NCBI GenBank assembly: GCA_028823445.1
Contig: JAPKBH010000005.1
Span: forward strand, 32,636-96,635
Direction of reading: 5' to 3'
From: Acidimicrobiales bacterium
GTDB lineage: Bacteria; Actinomycetota; Acidimicrobiia; Acidimicrobiales; MedAcidi-G1
DNA length: 64,000 bases
The notes below the pieces were generated by a model. It was not told the DNA's origin, did not search any database, and was given only the letters and a program-made list of their open reading frames with translations. Positions within the stretch are counted from its first letter, which is position 1. Each line of letters opens with the position of its first letter. The position numbers and the translations under genes were made by a program. Below, piece after piece: positions 38,275 through 47,321 of the stretch.

Positions 38275-39108
38275 GTGAGCGATGACCTAAATATTGAACT
38301 GCATGTGGAGTCTTTTGGCCCGGTGGGTGGCCAACCGGTGCTGTTGTTGGCTGGGGCGGATTCTCCGTGTACCCGTTGGTCGCCGGGTTTGATCGATCCT
38401 TTGGTGGCGGCTGGGTATCGGGTGGTGCGTTTTGATACCCGCGATAGTGGTTTGTCAACCAAGGTGCCGTCGTCGGTGGGTTACACCTTGGAAGATTTAG
38501 CGGCCGATGCGGTGGGAGTGCTTGATGGTGAGGGTTTAGCGGACGCTCATATGGTGGGCCGTTCTATGGGGGGCATGGTGGGCCAGGTTTTGGCGTTGGA
38601 TTATCCGGAGCGGGTGCGGTCGTTGACGCTGGTGGGGTCGTCGCCAGGTTTGGGTGATGATCGTTTACCGCTGCCGGAGGATGCTTTGGTGGATCGCATG
38701 GCAGAGCGGCTTTTTTCTCCGCCGCCGGCGAGTCACGTTGACAAGGTGTCTTGGGTGGTGGAACTTGATCGTTTGTTGGCGGGTTCTCGATATGACTTCG
38801 AGGAGGAGGCTGCGGTGCTGCGCGCTGATGCCGAGGTGCGGAGTTGTTGGTACCCGGAGTCTGGTCACGGCCCGGCGGTTAATTCGTCGCCGTCGCGTTT
38901 AGATCGTTTGGGTGAAATACCGGTGCGGACTTTGGTGGTGCATGGCACGGCGGACCCGGTGTTTCCGGTGGGGCATGCCACTGCTTTTCTGGAAGGCATT
39001 CCAGATGCTGAATTGTGGCTAGTCGAAGACCTCGGTCACGAGTTACCCGATGCCGTCCTGCCTGATTTGCTCCCTCGCCTTCTGGCCCATTTTTCCTTAA
39101 CCGCGTGA
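38275..39108 (+). CDS. Alpha/beta hydrolase
   Basis: HMVGRSMGGMVGQVLALDYPERVRSLTLVGSSPG nucleophile elbow; DLGHELPDAV His; GTG 38275. Confidence 0.9.
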   Translation: MSDDLNIELHVESFGPVGGQPVLLLAGADSPCTRWSPGLIDPLVAAGYRVVRFDTRDSGLSTKVPSSVGYTLEDLAADAVGVLDGEGLADAHMVGRSMGGMVGQVLALDYPERVRSLTLVGSSPGLGDDRLPLPEDALVDRMAERLFSPPPASHVDKVSWVVELDRLLAGSRYDFEEEAAVLRADAEVRSCWYPESGHGPAVNSSPSRLDRLGEIPVRTLVVHGTADPVFPVGHATAFLEGIPDAELWLVEDLGHELPDAVLPDLLPRLLAHFSLTA

Positions 39109-39141
39109 CATGGTGTCAGACACCATGTCACGCGGTTAAGG
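39095..39141. repeat. Perfect 23-bp-arm palindrome, 1-nt spacer, overlapping 3' end of the hydrolase ORF
   Basis: CCTTAACCGCGTGACATGGTGTC-A-GACACCATGTCACGCGGTTAAGG. Confidence 0.97.
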
Positions 39142-39314
39142 GATGAACGCGAAACGACGCCTCACACGGTCCGGGTTCCCGAAAGGCGGGTGACGGTGTA
39201 AGGCGCCGCTTCTGCGGGTTATTGACTGGATCGTCTCTCGTCAGCGTTCTCCGTTACCCATGGTGGGGTTTGGTTTGCGAGAACGTGAGGGGACCGGTTC
39301 GGTCAAAACCCTGT

Positions 39315-39365
39315 TCACCTGCCTGGTGGGGCACGACGTCGACGGCGGTTGTGGGTGGATTGCAT
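39315..39365 (-). CDS. Candidate 16-aa leader-like peptide MQSTHNRRRRRAPPGR
   Basis: Reverse strand AGGAGGAGAGCTAA-ATGCAATCCACCCACAACCGCCGTCGACGTCGTGCCCCACCAGGCAGGTGA; strong SD, Arg run. Confidence 0.45.
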   Translation of the reverse strand: MQSTHNRRRRRAPPGR

Positions 39366-39490
39366 TTAGCTCTCCTCCTATCGCTCGTCGCTACGGTCGT
39401 GTTGTTCACCACCCCACCTGACTGCAAGGTGATGACATTACCTTCGCGGCTCTTAAACGATCTGTCAAGGGGTCAAAGGTCCCTAAACAC

Positions 39491-39527
39491 AAAAGCCCTC
39501 CCCTGGGTGATCCAAGGGAGGGCTTTT
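39491..39527. terminator. Intrinsic terminator hairpin
   Basis: AAAAGCCCTCCC ... GGGAGGGCTTTT, perfect 12-bp arms. Confidence 0.85.
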
Positions 39528-39538
39528 GGTGGGGTGGA

Positions 39539-39760
39539 TTAGGCCTCTTGAACGATGACCGCCGTGACCATGCCGAACATTCCGGTGTCGCGTTCTACGT
39601 GGCTGAGGATGTGGCAGTGCCAGACCCATGCTCCGGGGGTGTCGGGTTGCACCAACACGGAGTACCGCTCACCAGGGGCGATGTTGATGGTGTCAGCAAA
39701 GTACGGCTGGTCGAGAGGGAAGCCGTCCTTAGCGAACACCAATTGCGGAAACTGGTGCAT
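39539..39760 (-). pseudogene. C-terminal remnant of a multicopper oxidase
   Basis: MHQFPQLVFAKDGFPLDQPYFADTINIAPGERYSVLVQPDTPGAWVWHCHILSHVERDTGMFGMVTAVIVQEA carries the type-1 Cu HCHILSH...M motif but lacks all upstream cupredoxin domains. Confidence 0.8.
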
Positions 39761-39932
39761 GCCGTTACGGCAAGCACTAAAGCTAAAAAGACAGCAAAGG
39801 GGTTCGGGTTTGTTTACGCATAGTTCCTCCAAGGGTTTAGTTCTTGTAAGGCTGCGACGCACGGCGGGTTTCTGTTAGGGACAAACATCCCGATTTGCCT
39901 GCGGCTTTTGGCAAACTTCGCTGGGACGGCGT

Positions 39933-40712
39933 TTATTTTTGTCCGGTGAGCGCCCGGTTTTTTACCTTGGCTTTGAGGTAGTCGCGGTTCATGAAGGCGA
40001 TGAAGTCCAAGCTGATTTCTTTGGGGCAGGCTTCAGAGCATTCGCCGTGGTTGGTGCATGAACCAAAGAATTCTTCCATGGTTTCCACCATGTTTTCGGT
40101 ACGTTTCCAGCGCTCGGCTTGGCCCTGAGGCAAGAGGTTCAGGTGGCCGATTTTGGCTGCGGTAAAGAGTTGGCCGGCGGAGTTTGGGCAGGCGGCGACG
40201 CAGGCACCACAACCAATGCAGGCGGCAGCGTCAAAGGCTTGGTCGGAAGCCTCTTTGGGCACCGGGGTGAGGTTGGCGTCGGAGGCGGCGCCGGTGTTGA
40301 CGGTGATGTAGCCGCCGGATTCAATAATGCGGTCCAGCGGTGAGCGGTCAACTGCGAGGTCGCGAATTACCGGGAAACCGGAGGCCCGGAAGGGTTCGAT
40401 GACGATTTCGTCGCCGTCGGAGAATTCCCGCATATGGAGTTGGCAGGTGGCGGTGGCTTTTTGTGGTCCGTGGGCTCGCCCGTTGATCATGACGCCGCAG
40501 GTTCCGCAAATGCCTTCGCGGCAGTCTGATTCGAAGGCGATGGGTTCGTGGCCTTGGTCGTTGAGGGATTCGTTGAGCAGGTCCAGCATCTCTAAAAATG
40601 AGGCGTGGGTGCTGATGGCCTGCTGATGGGTTTCGAATCGGCCTTCGCTGGTAGGGCCGTCTTGGCGCCACACTTTGATGGTGACGTTGATGATTTCGGC
40701 GTTGTTTGACAT
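39933..40712 (-). CDS. sdhB: Succinate dehydrogenase/fumarate reductase iron-sulfur subunit
   Basis: [59 protein letters not shown]. Confidence 0.95.
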   Translation of the reverse strand: MSNNAEIINVTIKVWRQDGPTSEGRFETHQQAISTHASFLEMLDLLNESLNDQGHEPIAFESDCREGICGTCGVMINGRAHGPQKATATCQLHMREFSDGDEIVIEPFRASGFPVIRDLAVDRSPLDRIIESGGYITVNTGAASDANLTPVPKEASDQAFDAAACIGCGACVAACPNSAGQLFTAAKIGHLNLLPQGQAERWKRTENMVETMEEFFGSCTNHGECSEACPKEISLDFIAFMNRDYLKAKVKNRALTGQK

Positions 40713-40726
40713 GTTGTGCTCCTTGC

Positions 40727-42649
40727 CTACTTGTATGAGCGCTGTGAGAGCGCCACGTTGTCAAAGGTCAGTTCTTCTTGGTGTCGGGTGGGGGTGTTGC
40801 CTTCACCGGTCCATTCCCAGGCGGCCACGTGAGCGAAGTTTTCGTCGTCGCGCTGTGCCTCACCTTCGGGGGTTTGGTGTTCGTCGCGGAAGTGTCCGCC
40901 ACAGGATTCTTCGCGCTGCAAGGCATCACGAGCCATGAGTTCGGCCAGTTCAAAGAAGTCGGCCACTCGGCCAGCCTTTTCAAGGGACTGGTTGAGGGTG
41001 TCGGCGCTGCCGAGGACCCGCACGTTTTTGTGGTATTCCTCTTTGAGGGCCGGGATGTCGGTGACCGCTTGTTGAAGGCCGGCTTTGTTGCGGGCCATGC
41101 CGATGTTGTCCCAGACAAGACGTCCTAACTCGCGGTGGTAGTGGTCGACTGATTTGGTGCCGTTGGTGGCCAACCATCGTCGGTTGGTGTCGTTGACGCC
41201 GGCTATGGCTTGGGTGAACACAGGGTCGGTGGTGGGCACGGGGTCGCTGCCGAGTTGGCCGGCCAGACCGTCACCGATGGTGTAGGGCAGCACAAAGTAG
41301 CCGTCGGCTAGGCCTTGCATGAGGGCGCTGGCTCCGAGGCGGTTGGCGCCGTGGTCTGAGAAGTTGGCTTCACCAATGGCGTAGAGGCCTTTGACGTTGG
41401 TCATCAAGTTGTAGTCCACCCACAGGCCGCCCATGGTGTAGTGGGTGGCGGGGTAGATGCGCATGGGGGTTTGGTAGGGGTTTTCTCCGGTGATGCGTTG
41501 GTACATGTCGAAGAGGTTGCCGTATTTGGCGGAGATGGCGTCGAGGCCGTCGCGGGCGATGGCGCCGGAGAAGTCGAGGTACACGCCGTTGGCGAGGGGG
41601 CCGACGCCGTGGCCTGCGTCTACTACGGTTTTGGCGTTTCGGGAGGCCACGTCGCGCGGCACCAGGTTGCCGAAGGCCGGGTATTTGCGTTCCAGGTAGT
41701 AGTCGCGCTCGTTTTCGGGGATGTCGCCGGCGCCTCGGTTGTCGGCTTTGGTTTCGGGTACCCAGATGCGTCCGTCGTTGCGGAGTGATTCAGACATGAG
41801 GGTGAGTTTGGATTGAAAGTCGTCGCTGGCGGGAATGCACGTGGGGTGAATTTGGGTGTAGCAGGGGTTGGCGAACAGGGCGCCTTTGCGGTGGGCTCGC
41901 CAGGCGGCGGTGACGTTGCACATCATGGCGTTGGTCGACAAAAAGTACACGTTGCCGTATCCGCCGGTGGCCAGCACCACGGCGTGGGCAGAGTGGGGGG
42001 TTACTTCGCCGCTGACGAGGTCGCGGGTGACGATGCCGCAGGCTTGGCCGTCTTTGGTAACAACGTCGAGCAGTTCGGCGCGGCTGTGGAGTTCTACGGT
42101 GCCGGCCGCCACTTGGCGCATGAGGGCCGAGTAGGCGCCGATAAGTAACTGTTGGCCGGTTTGGCCGCGGGCGTAAAAAGTTCTTGATACTTGGGCCCCG
42201 CCGAAGGAGCGGTTGTCTAAGAGGCCGCCGTAGTCGCGGGCAAAGGGCACACCTTGGGCGGTGGCTTGGTCGATGATGTTGACTGATACTTCGGCCAGGC
42301 GATGCACGTTGGCTTCGCGTGATCGGTAGTCGCCGCCTTTGACAGTGTCGTAGAACAAGCGGTGCACGGAGTCGCCGTCGTTGGTGTAATTTTTGGCGGC
42401 GTTGATGCCTCCTTGGGCGGCGATGCTGTGGGCGCGGCGGGGGCTGTCGTGAAAGGTGAAGGCTTTGACGCGGTAGCCCAGTTCGCCGAGGGTGGCGGCG
42501 GCGGAGGCTCCGGCGAGGCCGGTACCGACCACGATGATTTCGAATTTGCGTTTGTTGCTGGGGTTAACCAGGTTCATGGAGAACTTGTGGTTTTCCCATT
42601 TTTCGGCGATGTCGCCGGCGGGGATTTTGGCGTTAATTAGGGGGTTCAT
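40727..42649 (-). CDS. sdhA: Succinate dehydrogenase/fumarate reductase flavoprotein subunit
   Basis: [92 protein letters not shown]. Confidence 0.95.
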   Translation of the reverse strand: MNPLINAKIPAGDIAEKWENHKFSMNLVNPSNKRKFEIIVVGTGLAGASAAATLGELGYRVKAFTFHDSPRRAHSIAAQGGINAAKNYTNDGDSVHRLFYDTVKGGDYRSREANVHRLAEVSVNIIDQATAQGVPFARDYGGLLDNRSFGGAQVSRTFYARGQTGQQLLIGAYSALMRQVAAGTVELHSRAELLDVVTKDGQACGIVTRDLVSGEVTPHSAHAVVLATGGYGNVYFLSTNAMMCNVTAAWRAHRKGALFANPCYTQIHPTCIPASDDFQSKLTLMSESLRNDGRIWVPETKADNRGAGDIPENERDYYLERKYPAFGNLVPRDVASRNAKTVVDAGHGVGPLANGVYLDFSGAIARDGLDAISAKYGNLFDMYQRITGENPYQTPMRIYPATHYTMGGLWVDYNLMTNVKGLYAIGEANFSDHGANRLGASALMQGLADGYFVLPYTIGDGLAGQLGSDPVPTTDPVFTQAIAGVNDTNRRWLATNGTKSVDHYHRELGRLVWDNIGMARNKAGLQQAVTDIPALKEEYHKNVRVLGSADTLNQSLEKAGRVADFFELAELMARDALQREESCGGHFRDEHQTPEGEAQRDDENFAHVAAWEWTGEGNTPTRHQEELTFDNVALSQRSYK

Positions 42650-42650
42650 G

Positions 42651-43490
42651 TCAGTGTCCTTCTGCTTGTTCGACTAAGCAGGCCAGGCCCGTGGTTTCGT
42701 TGATGGGGCATTCTCGGTTGTCTTCAGATATGAGGCCGGTTTGGGTGAGTAGGGGGAACGACAGGTTGCCGATCAATATGAGGCCGGCCAGGGTGGCAGC
42801 CAGACCGCGACGCAGGTGGTTGTAGCGGGGACTGTTGATGCCCAGGCTTTGGAACATGGACCATGCGCCGTGAAAAATATGTAGGGCGAGGGCGATGTTG
42901 GCCACGATGTAAAGGATGGCTACGGGCAGGCTGGAGAGGGATTGGGTGACGTTGTGGTAGGGGTCACCTGAGACGAACTTATCGCCCAGCCACCAGCCCC
43001 AGGTGAGGTCGGCTAAATGGTAGAAGAGGTAGAGGGCGATGATGGGCCCGGTCCAGCGCATGGTGCGGCTGGCGTAGTTGGCGGCCAGGTGTTGGCGGCC
43101 TCCGGCGTATTTTTTGGCGCCGCCTATGAGGGTGGCTTCTTCGCTGGAGTTTCCGGACATGTTTTTGAGGGTGATGGCGGAGTGCAGGTGCAAGCCGAAC
43201 ATGCCGAGGAGTCCGAGGCGCATGAGCCACAGCACGAGGCCGCGGGGCATGAGGCCGCCGCCGAGGGTGCGGAGGGTTTCGGCGTATTCGTGCATACGGG
43301 CGGGGCCTTCGTAAACGTGAAGGTTGCCGATCATGTGGATGAGCACGAAGCCGATGAGGCCCATGCCGGTTAGGGCCATGACCCATTTGCGACCTACGGC
43401 GGTTTGGTAAATGTTCATGGGGAAGGGCCAGCTTTTTTTGCGGGGCCGGAGGGGGGCTACGCGGTAACGCTGGTTGGGGGTTTGCGCCAT
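42651..43490 (-). CDS. sdhC: Succinate dehydrogenase cytochrome b subunit
   Basis: Five hydrophobic segments with His ([60 protein letters not shown]); operonic with sdhAB. Confidence 0.88.
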   Translation of the reverse strand: MAQTPNQRYRVAPLRPRKKSWPFPMNIYQTAVGRKWVMALTGMGLIGFVLIHMIGNLHVYEGPARMHEYAETLRTLGGGLMPRGLVLWLMRLGLLGMFGLHLHSAITLKNMSGNSSEEATLIGGAKKYAGGRQHLAANYASRTMRWTGPIIALYLFYHLADLTWGWWLGDKFVSGDPYHNVTQSLSSLPVAILYIVANIALALHIFHGAWSMFQSLGINSPRYNHLRRGLAATLAGLILIGNLSFPLLTQTGLISEDNRECPINETTGLACLVEQAEGH

Positions 43491-43575
43491 GGGTTTACCT
43501 TGGGTTGGGGTTGTGCAGTAGTTCGGCACTTACGGTACCGGGCTTTGCTGCATGGTGGCCACCTCGGCGCGGGAG

Positions 43576-45645
43576 TTACGGGGTGATATTACTTTGGTAG
43601 TGGTTGGTGGTGGTGAGTTGGTCGGTGGTGAGTTGGAGTTTTAGTTCAATGGTTCCGGGGGGTCCAGTGAGTTTTTGGGCTATTTGGCCGATGTGTATGG
43701 CTTGGTCGGCGTCGATGTGCCCTTCCCAGATTGAGGTGTGGGTTTGGTCGGCGAACTTGAGTTGAGCGGTTATGCGGGCCAAGCCGAGGGGTTGGGGCCC
43801 ATCGTGGACCACGGTGATGTTGGTGGTCAGTGTTTGGTCGCGGCGGTAGGTGGCTTGGAGGGGGTCGGCCATTACTAGGGTGGGTAGGCAGGCGGCGGTT
43901 ACCGCGGCGTAGGCCGGTTTGGGTTGCCCTTGGTGGTCAAGAATGCTGCTGCTGGTGCTTGGTTCGGTGGCTAAGAGTTGATCAAAGGTGAACCCGCCGA
44001 CTGGTCGGTATTTTCTGCGCCGCAGTGCTTCTATTTGGGTTTTGAGTAAATGGGCTTGGTGTAGTTGGGTGGCCGTTACCCAAGCGGTTGGGTCGGTAAA
44101 ACTTTCTGGTGGAAACCGGCGGAGCAGCACGTCGAGTTGTTGGTCGTTGTTGGTGTTGAGTTGGGTGGGGTCAAGGGCCGGCCAGGTGGTTTTGTCGGGG
44201 GTGAGTTGGTCGGGAACACTCTGGCTACCAAAGGCGGAGACGAATCGTCCGGCACCCGGTCGGTGGTCGAGGTAGGGGCCGAGGTCGGTGGCTTGTCCGT
44301 CGTGCCAACCGAACCAAAGGTGACTGTTTGCTTCTTGGTGGTTGGCCAGGTTGGGCAGTGTCCCGGATTGAGAGAGTGCGGGCCGCGAGGGGTCTTTGCG
44401 TTGTATTTCTCGGCGTATTGATCGGTCGAGGACGGCTCGTGACCAGGTGGGTTTTTGGTGGTCGAGTAGCCGAGGGGCAGCTTTGGCAGGGTCGGGGGCA
44501 TCGGGGGTGTCGTGGGCGCACCACACGATAATGGAGGGGTGGTGTCCGAGCAGGTTGATCATTTCTCGGGCTTGGTGGGTGGCTTGGCTACGTATTGATC
44601 GGTGGTATTCGCCGTGCAGTGGCATGTCTTGCCAGAGGAGTAGTCCGGCTTGGTCGCAGGCGGCGTAGAGGGCGGGGTGGGCGATGTGGCCGGCGAGGCG
44701 AAGCATGTTGAGGTTGGCTTCGAGGGCTTTGTTTACTACCTGTTGGGCTTGTTTTTCGGTTATTGCGGTGAGGTCATCGCTAAGGGGCCCGAGGTTGGCG
44801 CCCCGCAGGAAGACGGTTTGGTCGTTGATGCGCCATTGGCGGTGGTGCATGCGTACAGAGCGGAACCCAATGTGGCGGGTGGTTTGGTCGCTGGGGGTTC
44901 CGTGTTGGTCGGTGACGGCGAGGGTTATTTGGTGGAGAGGTTGGTCGCCGAGTTCGTGGGGCCACCAGAGTGGTGGGTGGGGTATACGTATGGACCATTC
45001 GACGGTGTTTTGGCCGGCGGCGAGGGGTTGTTGGTGGCGGTGGTCTATACCGAGGATGGTGGTGTGGAATACCGCTAGTTGGGGTTGGTCGGCGTCTACG
45101 ACCACGCGGATGGCCAGGGTGGCCACGGTGGGGTTGGCGTCGGTGCAGATGATGCGTTGTTGAAGTAGAGAGATGGGCCCGGTTTGGCGGATGCTGATGG
45201 GTTGCCAGATACCTCCGGGGTTGCCGTTTTGTTGGGTGGTTCCGGTGAGGGTGCGTTGTTGGCCGGCGGGGGCTTGGGGCGGCGAGGTGACTTCTATGGC
45301 TAAGAGGTGCTCGTTTTTGGTTTTTAAGGCATCGGTTATTTCTATGTGGTGACTAAAAAAGTAGCCTTCGGTGGCTTGCAGGTAAGAGCCGTCGAGCCAG
45401 ATATCGCCTTGGGAGAAGATGCCGCCGATTTCTAGCCAACTGCGTTGTTGGCCGGTGGGGGCGGGGGCGTTGAAGCGGGTGCGGTAGAGCAGGGGCCCGT
45501 TTTCATCAGCAAATTCTTTGGTGAAGCGCCATTGACCGGGGACGGGGAGTTTGGTCCAACCGTTTTCGTCGAGGTCATCAAGGGGAAAAGTTCGCCGGCG
45601 GGCGTCGTTGGCGGGTTGGGCGAGCCAGGGGCCGATGAGTTCCAT
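43576..45645 (-). CDS. Glycoside hydrolase family 2 (beta-mannosidase-like) protein, probably catalytically degenerate
   Basis: GH2 layout: jelly-roll N-term, FLRGANLGPLSDD, LLLWQDMPLHGEY, HPSIIVWCAHDTPD, GRFVSAFGSQSVPD. Confidence 0.85.
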   Translation of the reverse strand: MELIGPWLAQPANDARRRTFPLDDLDENGWTKLPVPGQWRFTKEFADENGPLLYRTRFNAPAPTGQQRSWLEIGGIFSQGDIWLDGSYLQATEGYFFSHHIEITDALKTKNEHLLAIEVTSPPQAPAGQQRTLTGTTQQNGNPGGIWQPISIRQTGPISLLQQRIICTDANPTVATLAIRVVVDADQPQLAVFHTTILGIDHRHQQPLAAGQNTVEWSIRIPHPPLWWPHELGDQPLHQITLAVTDQHGTPSDQTTRHIGFRSVRMHHRQWRINDQTVFLRGANLGPLSDDLTAITEKQAQQVVNKALEANLNMLRLAGHIAHPALYAACDQAGLLLWQDMPLHGEYHRSIRSQATHQAREMINLLGHHPSIIVWCAHDTPDAPDPAKAAPRLLDHQKPTWSRAVLDRSIRREIQRKDPSRPALSQSGTLPNLANHQEANSHLWFGWHDGQATDLGPYLDHRPGAGRFVSAFGSQSVPDQLTPDKTTWPALDPTQLNTNNDQQLDVLLRRFPPESFTDPTAWVTATQLHQAHLLKTQIEALRRRKYRPVGGFTFDQLLATEPSTSSSILDHQGQPKPAYAAVTAACLPTLVMADPLQATYRRDQTLTTNITVVHDGPQPLGLARITAQLKFADQTHTSIWEGHIDADQAIHIGQIAQKLTGPPGTIELKLQLTTDQLTTTNHYQSNITP

Positions 45646-45898
45646 GGGTTTACGCTAGCCGGGTTGCTTTTCGTTGTTGGGTTGGCGGGCCGTGATGTTG
45701 CGGCAAAAATGTCGACTGTGGGGTTGTTGCGGGGGTATTTGTCTGGTTTTGGTCTGTTTTGGTCAGAAATCCTTGATTTTCTGGGATTTTCCCTTGTAAT
45801 TGGTGAATAACAGTGGTGTAATTACATTGCTGGCATCCAACGAGGGATGTCTACAAGTTGCGTAGGTTGGCGGATGCCTACGGGGGAGAGCACACATC

Positions 45899-46201
45899 AT
45901 GGGAATTTTTGCAAAGCCTGACCTCGATACTTCATGGCAGGGGTCCTCTAACTGTCTTGGAGTCGACCCTGATCTTTTCTTCCCGGAGCGGGGGGCCAGC
46001 ACGCGTGAAGCTAAGGCCGTCTGTCAGAGTTGTATGGTGCGGCCCGATTGTTTAGAGTTCGCTTTACAAAATGGCGAAAAATTTGGCATTTGGGGTGGCA
46101 TGAGTGAACGTGAGCGCCGCCGTATTCGCCGCCAAAGAGCTTTAGAGCGTGCGGCTATTGCTGCAGCAGCCGAGCAAGCCGAACAAGCCGAGTCTGCTTA
46201 A
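45899..46201 (+). CDS. WhiB-family transcriptional regulator
   Basis: NCLGVDPDLFFPERG...AKAVCQSCMVRPDCLEFALQNGEKFGIWGGMSERERRRIRRQR: four Cys plus GIWGG. Confidence 0.95.
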   Translation: MGIFAKPDLDTSWQGSSNCLGVDPDLFFPERGASTREAKAVCQSCMVRPDCLEFALQNGEKFGIWGGMSERERRRIRRQRALERAAIAAAAEQAEQAESA

Positions 46202-46270
46202 TCTGGGGTTTGGTTGGCCTTTTGGGTTGGCGTTGTCCGTCTCGGACAGCGGTGCGCTAGTCTGGGACTC

Positions 46271-46453
46271 ATGGACATCATCGCATTTCTTGGTACACAA
46301 GAGTTGATCATTGTGGCGGTCATCGCTTTAGTTCTTTTTGGCGGTAACCAGATTCCAAAATTGGCTCGCAACTTGGGTCGAGCTCAGAAAGAACTTCAGC
46401 AAGGCCTCGCCGAGGGTGCGGCAGAAGTTTCTGAAGATTCAGATAAAGACTGA
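46271..46453 (+). CDS. tatA: Sec-independent protein translocase TatA
   Basis: MDIIAFLGTQELIIVAVIALVLFGGNQIPKLARNLGRAQKELQQGL. Confidence 0.9.
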   Translation: MDIIAFLGTQELIIVAVIALVLFGGNQIPKLARNLGRAQKELQQGLAEGAAEVSEDSDKD

Positions 46454-46519
46454 TTTTATTAACGAGTTTTGTTCTGGTCCGCTGGTTGGTGGTCAGTGCT
46501 GTATTGAGGAGCGTTTGTT

Positions 46520-46798
46520 ATGACCGATATTTCTGAAAATCTTGAACCACAGCCCCCAGCGGGGGATGTGCGGATCGTTTATCTTGGGCCCGTTGCCCCT
46601 CATTGGGAGGTGCAATCAACTTTTGGCGATCGAGCGCTCATTGAGACGTTCCGTGACCGCATTGGGGCTCGTCTTATGTTGTTGCCACCGCATGACCCAC
46701 AGTTTCGCCGTAACCGTGAGCGCATTAACCGTGATGGCGAGCGTGAAAATGTTTTGGTGACCTGGGATTTAGGTTTCGAAGAAGAAGAGACCGCTTAA
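46520..46798 (+). CDS. Hypothetical 92-aa protein
   Basis: RBS gaggagcg then ATG; followed by terminator; no recognised family. Confidence 0.6.
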   Translation: MTDISENLEPQPPAGDVRIVYLGPVAPHWEVQSTFGDRALIETFRDRIGARLMLLPPHDPQFRRNRERINRDGERENVLVTWDLGFEEEETA

Positions 46799-46823
46799 CC
46801 CTGCAGTTGTTTACAAAATCATC

Positions 46824-46853
46824 AATGGCCCTGGTGTAAAAACCAGGGCCATT
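46824..46853. terminator. Intrinsic terminator
   Basis: AATGGCCCTGGT-gtaaaa-ACCAGGGCCATT, 12-bp arms followed by gtggtttt. Confidence 0.85.
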
Positions 46854-46900
46854 GTGGTTTTCGGCCCAGAGTTGGAGGGGTTAGCTCTAGGCGGAGGTTG

Positions 46901-47173
46901 TTAAGCAGCGGTGGCGGAAAGCGGCTGCCTTGCTTGACGCCGTTCTTTTAGTATTCGACGCCGCTGGCGTTCTGAGCAGCCGCCCCAAACTCCGTGTTCG
47001 ACACGGTTTTGGAGGGCATATTCAAGGCAGGGCTCGGTGACCGGGCAGTTGGTGCAAATAGCTTTGGCCACGATTACTCCCATACCGTCGCTGGGAAAAA
47101 AGACGTCTGCGGGAGAGTTTGCACAGGTGCTTTGTTTCATCCAAGTGGTGTCCATGTTGTTGCCGCCATTCAT
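46901..47173 (-). CDS. WhiB-family transcriptional regulator (second)
   Basis: STCANSPADVFFPSDG...AKAICTNCPVTEPCLEYALQNRVEHGVWGGCSERQRRRILKERR; start may be 47155. Confidence 0.95.
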   Translation of the reverse strand: MNGGNNMDTTWMKQSTCANSPADVFFPSDGMGVIVAKAICTNCPVTEPCLEYALQNRVEHGVWGGCSERQRRRILKERRQARQPLSATAA

Positions 47174-47321
47174 TTTTAGGGGTTGGGTTACTTTTTCTGT
47201 CTTCTTTGTACAGAAAGGGACATAAAGCCTCGGTAAAGAAACGGTTAAAACATGAGAAGTGTTACTTTTTATTCATCTTTTGCTGTGCCGTAGACAGGTT
47301 GGGTCGGTAGGTTTTTGTTCA

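Noticed and set aside
39095-39141. Possible integron attC site (AAC...GTT ends)
   Set aside because: Ends fit RYYYAAC/GTTRRRY only partly, the palindrome is perfect (no extrahelical bases), and no cassette array or integrase is visible.
39222-39542. 106-aa + strand ORF
   Set aside because: Spans the terminator hairpin, lacks an RBS and domain signal; the reverse-strand mini-ORF has the better SD.
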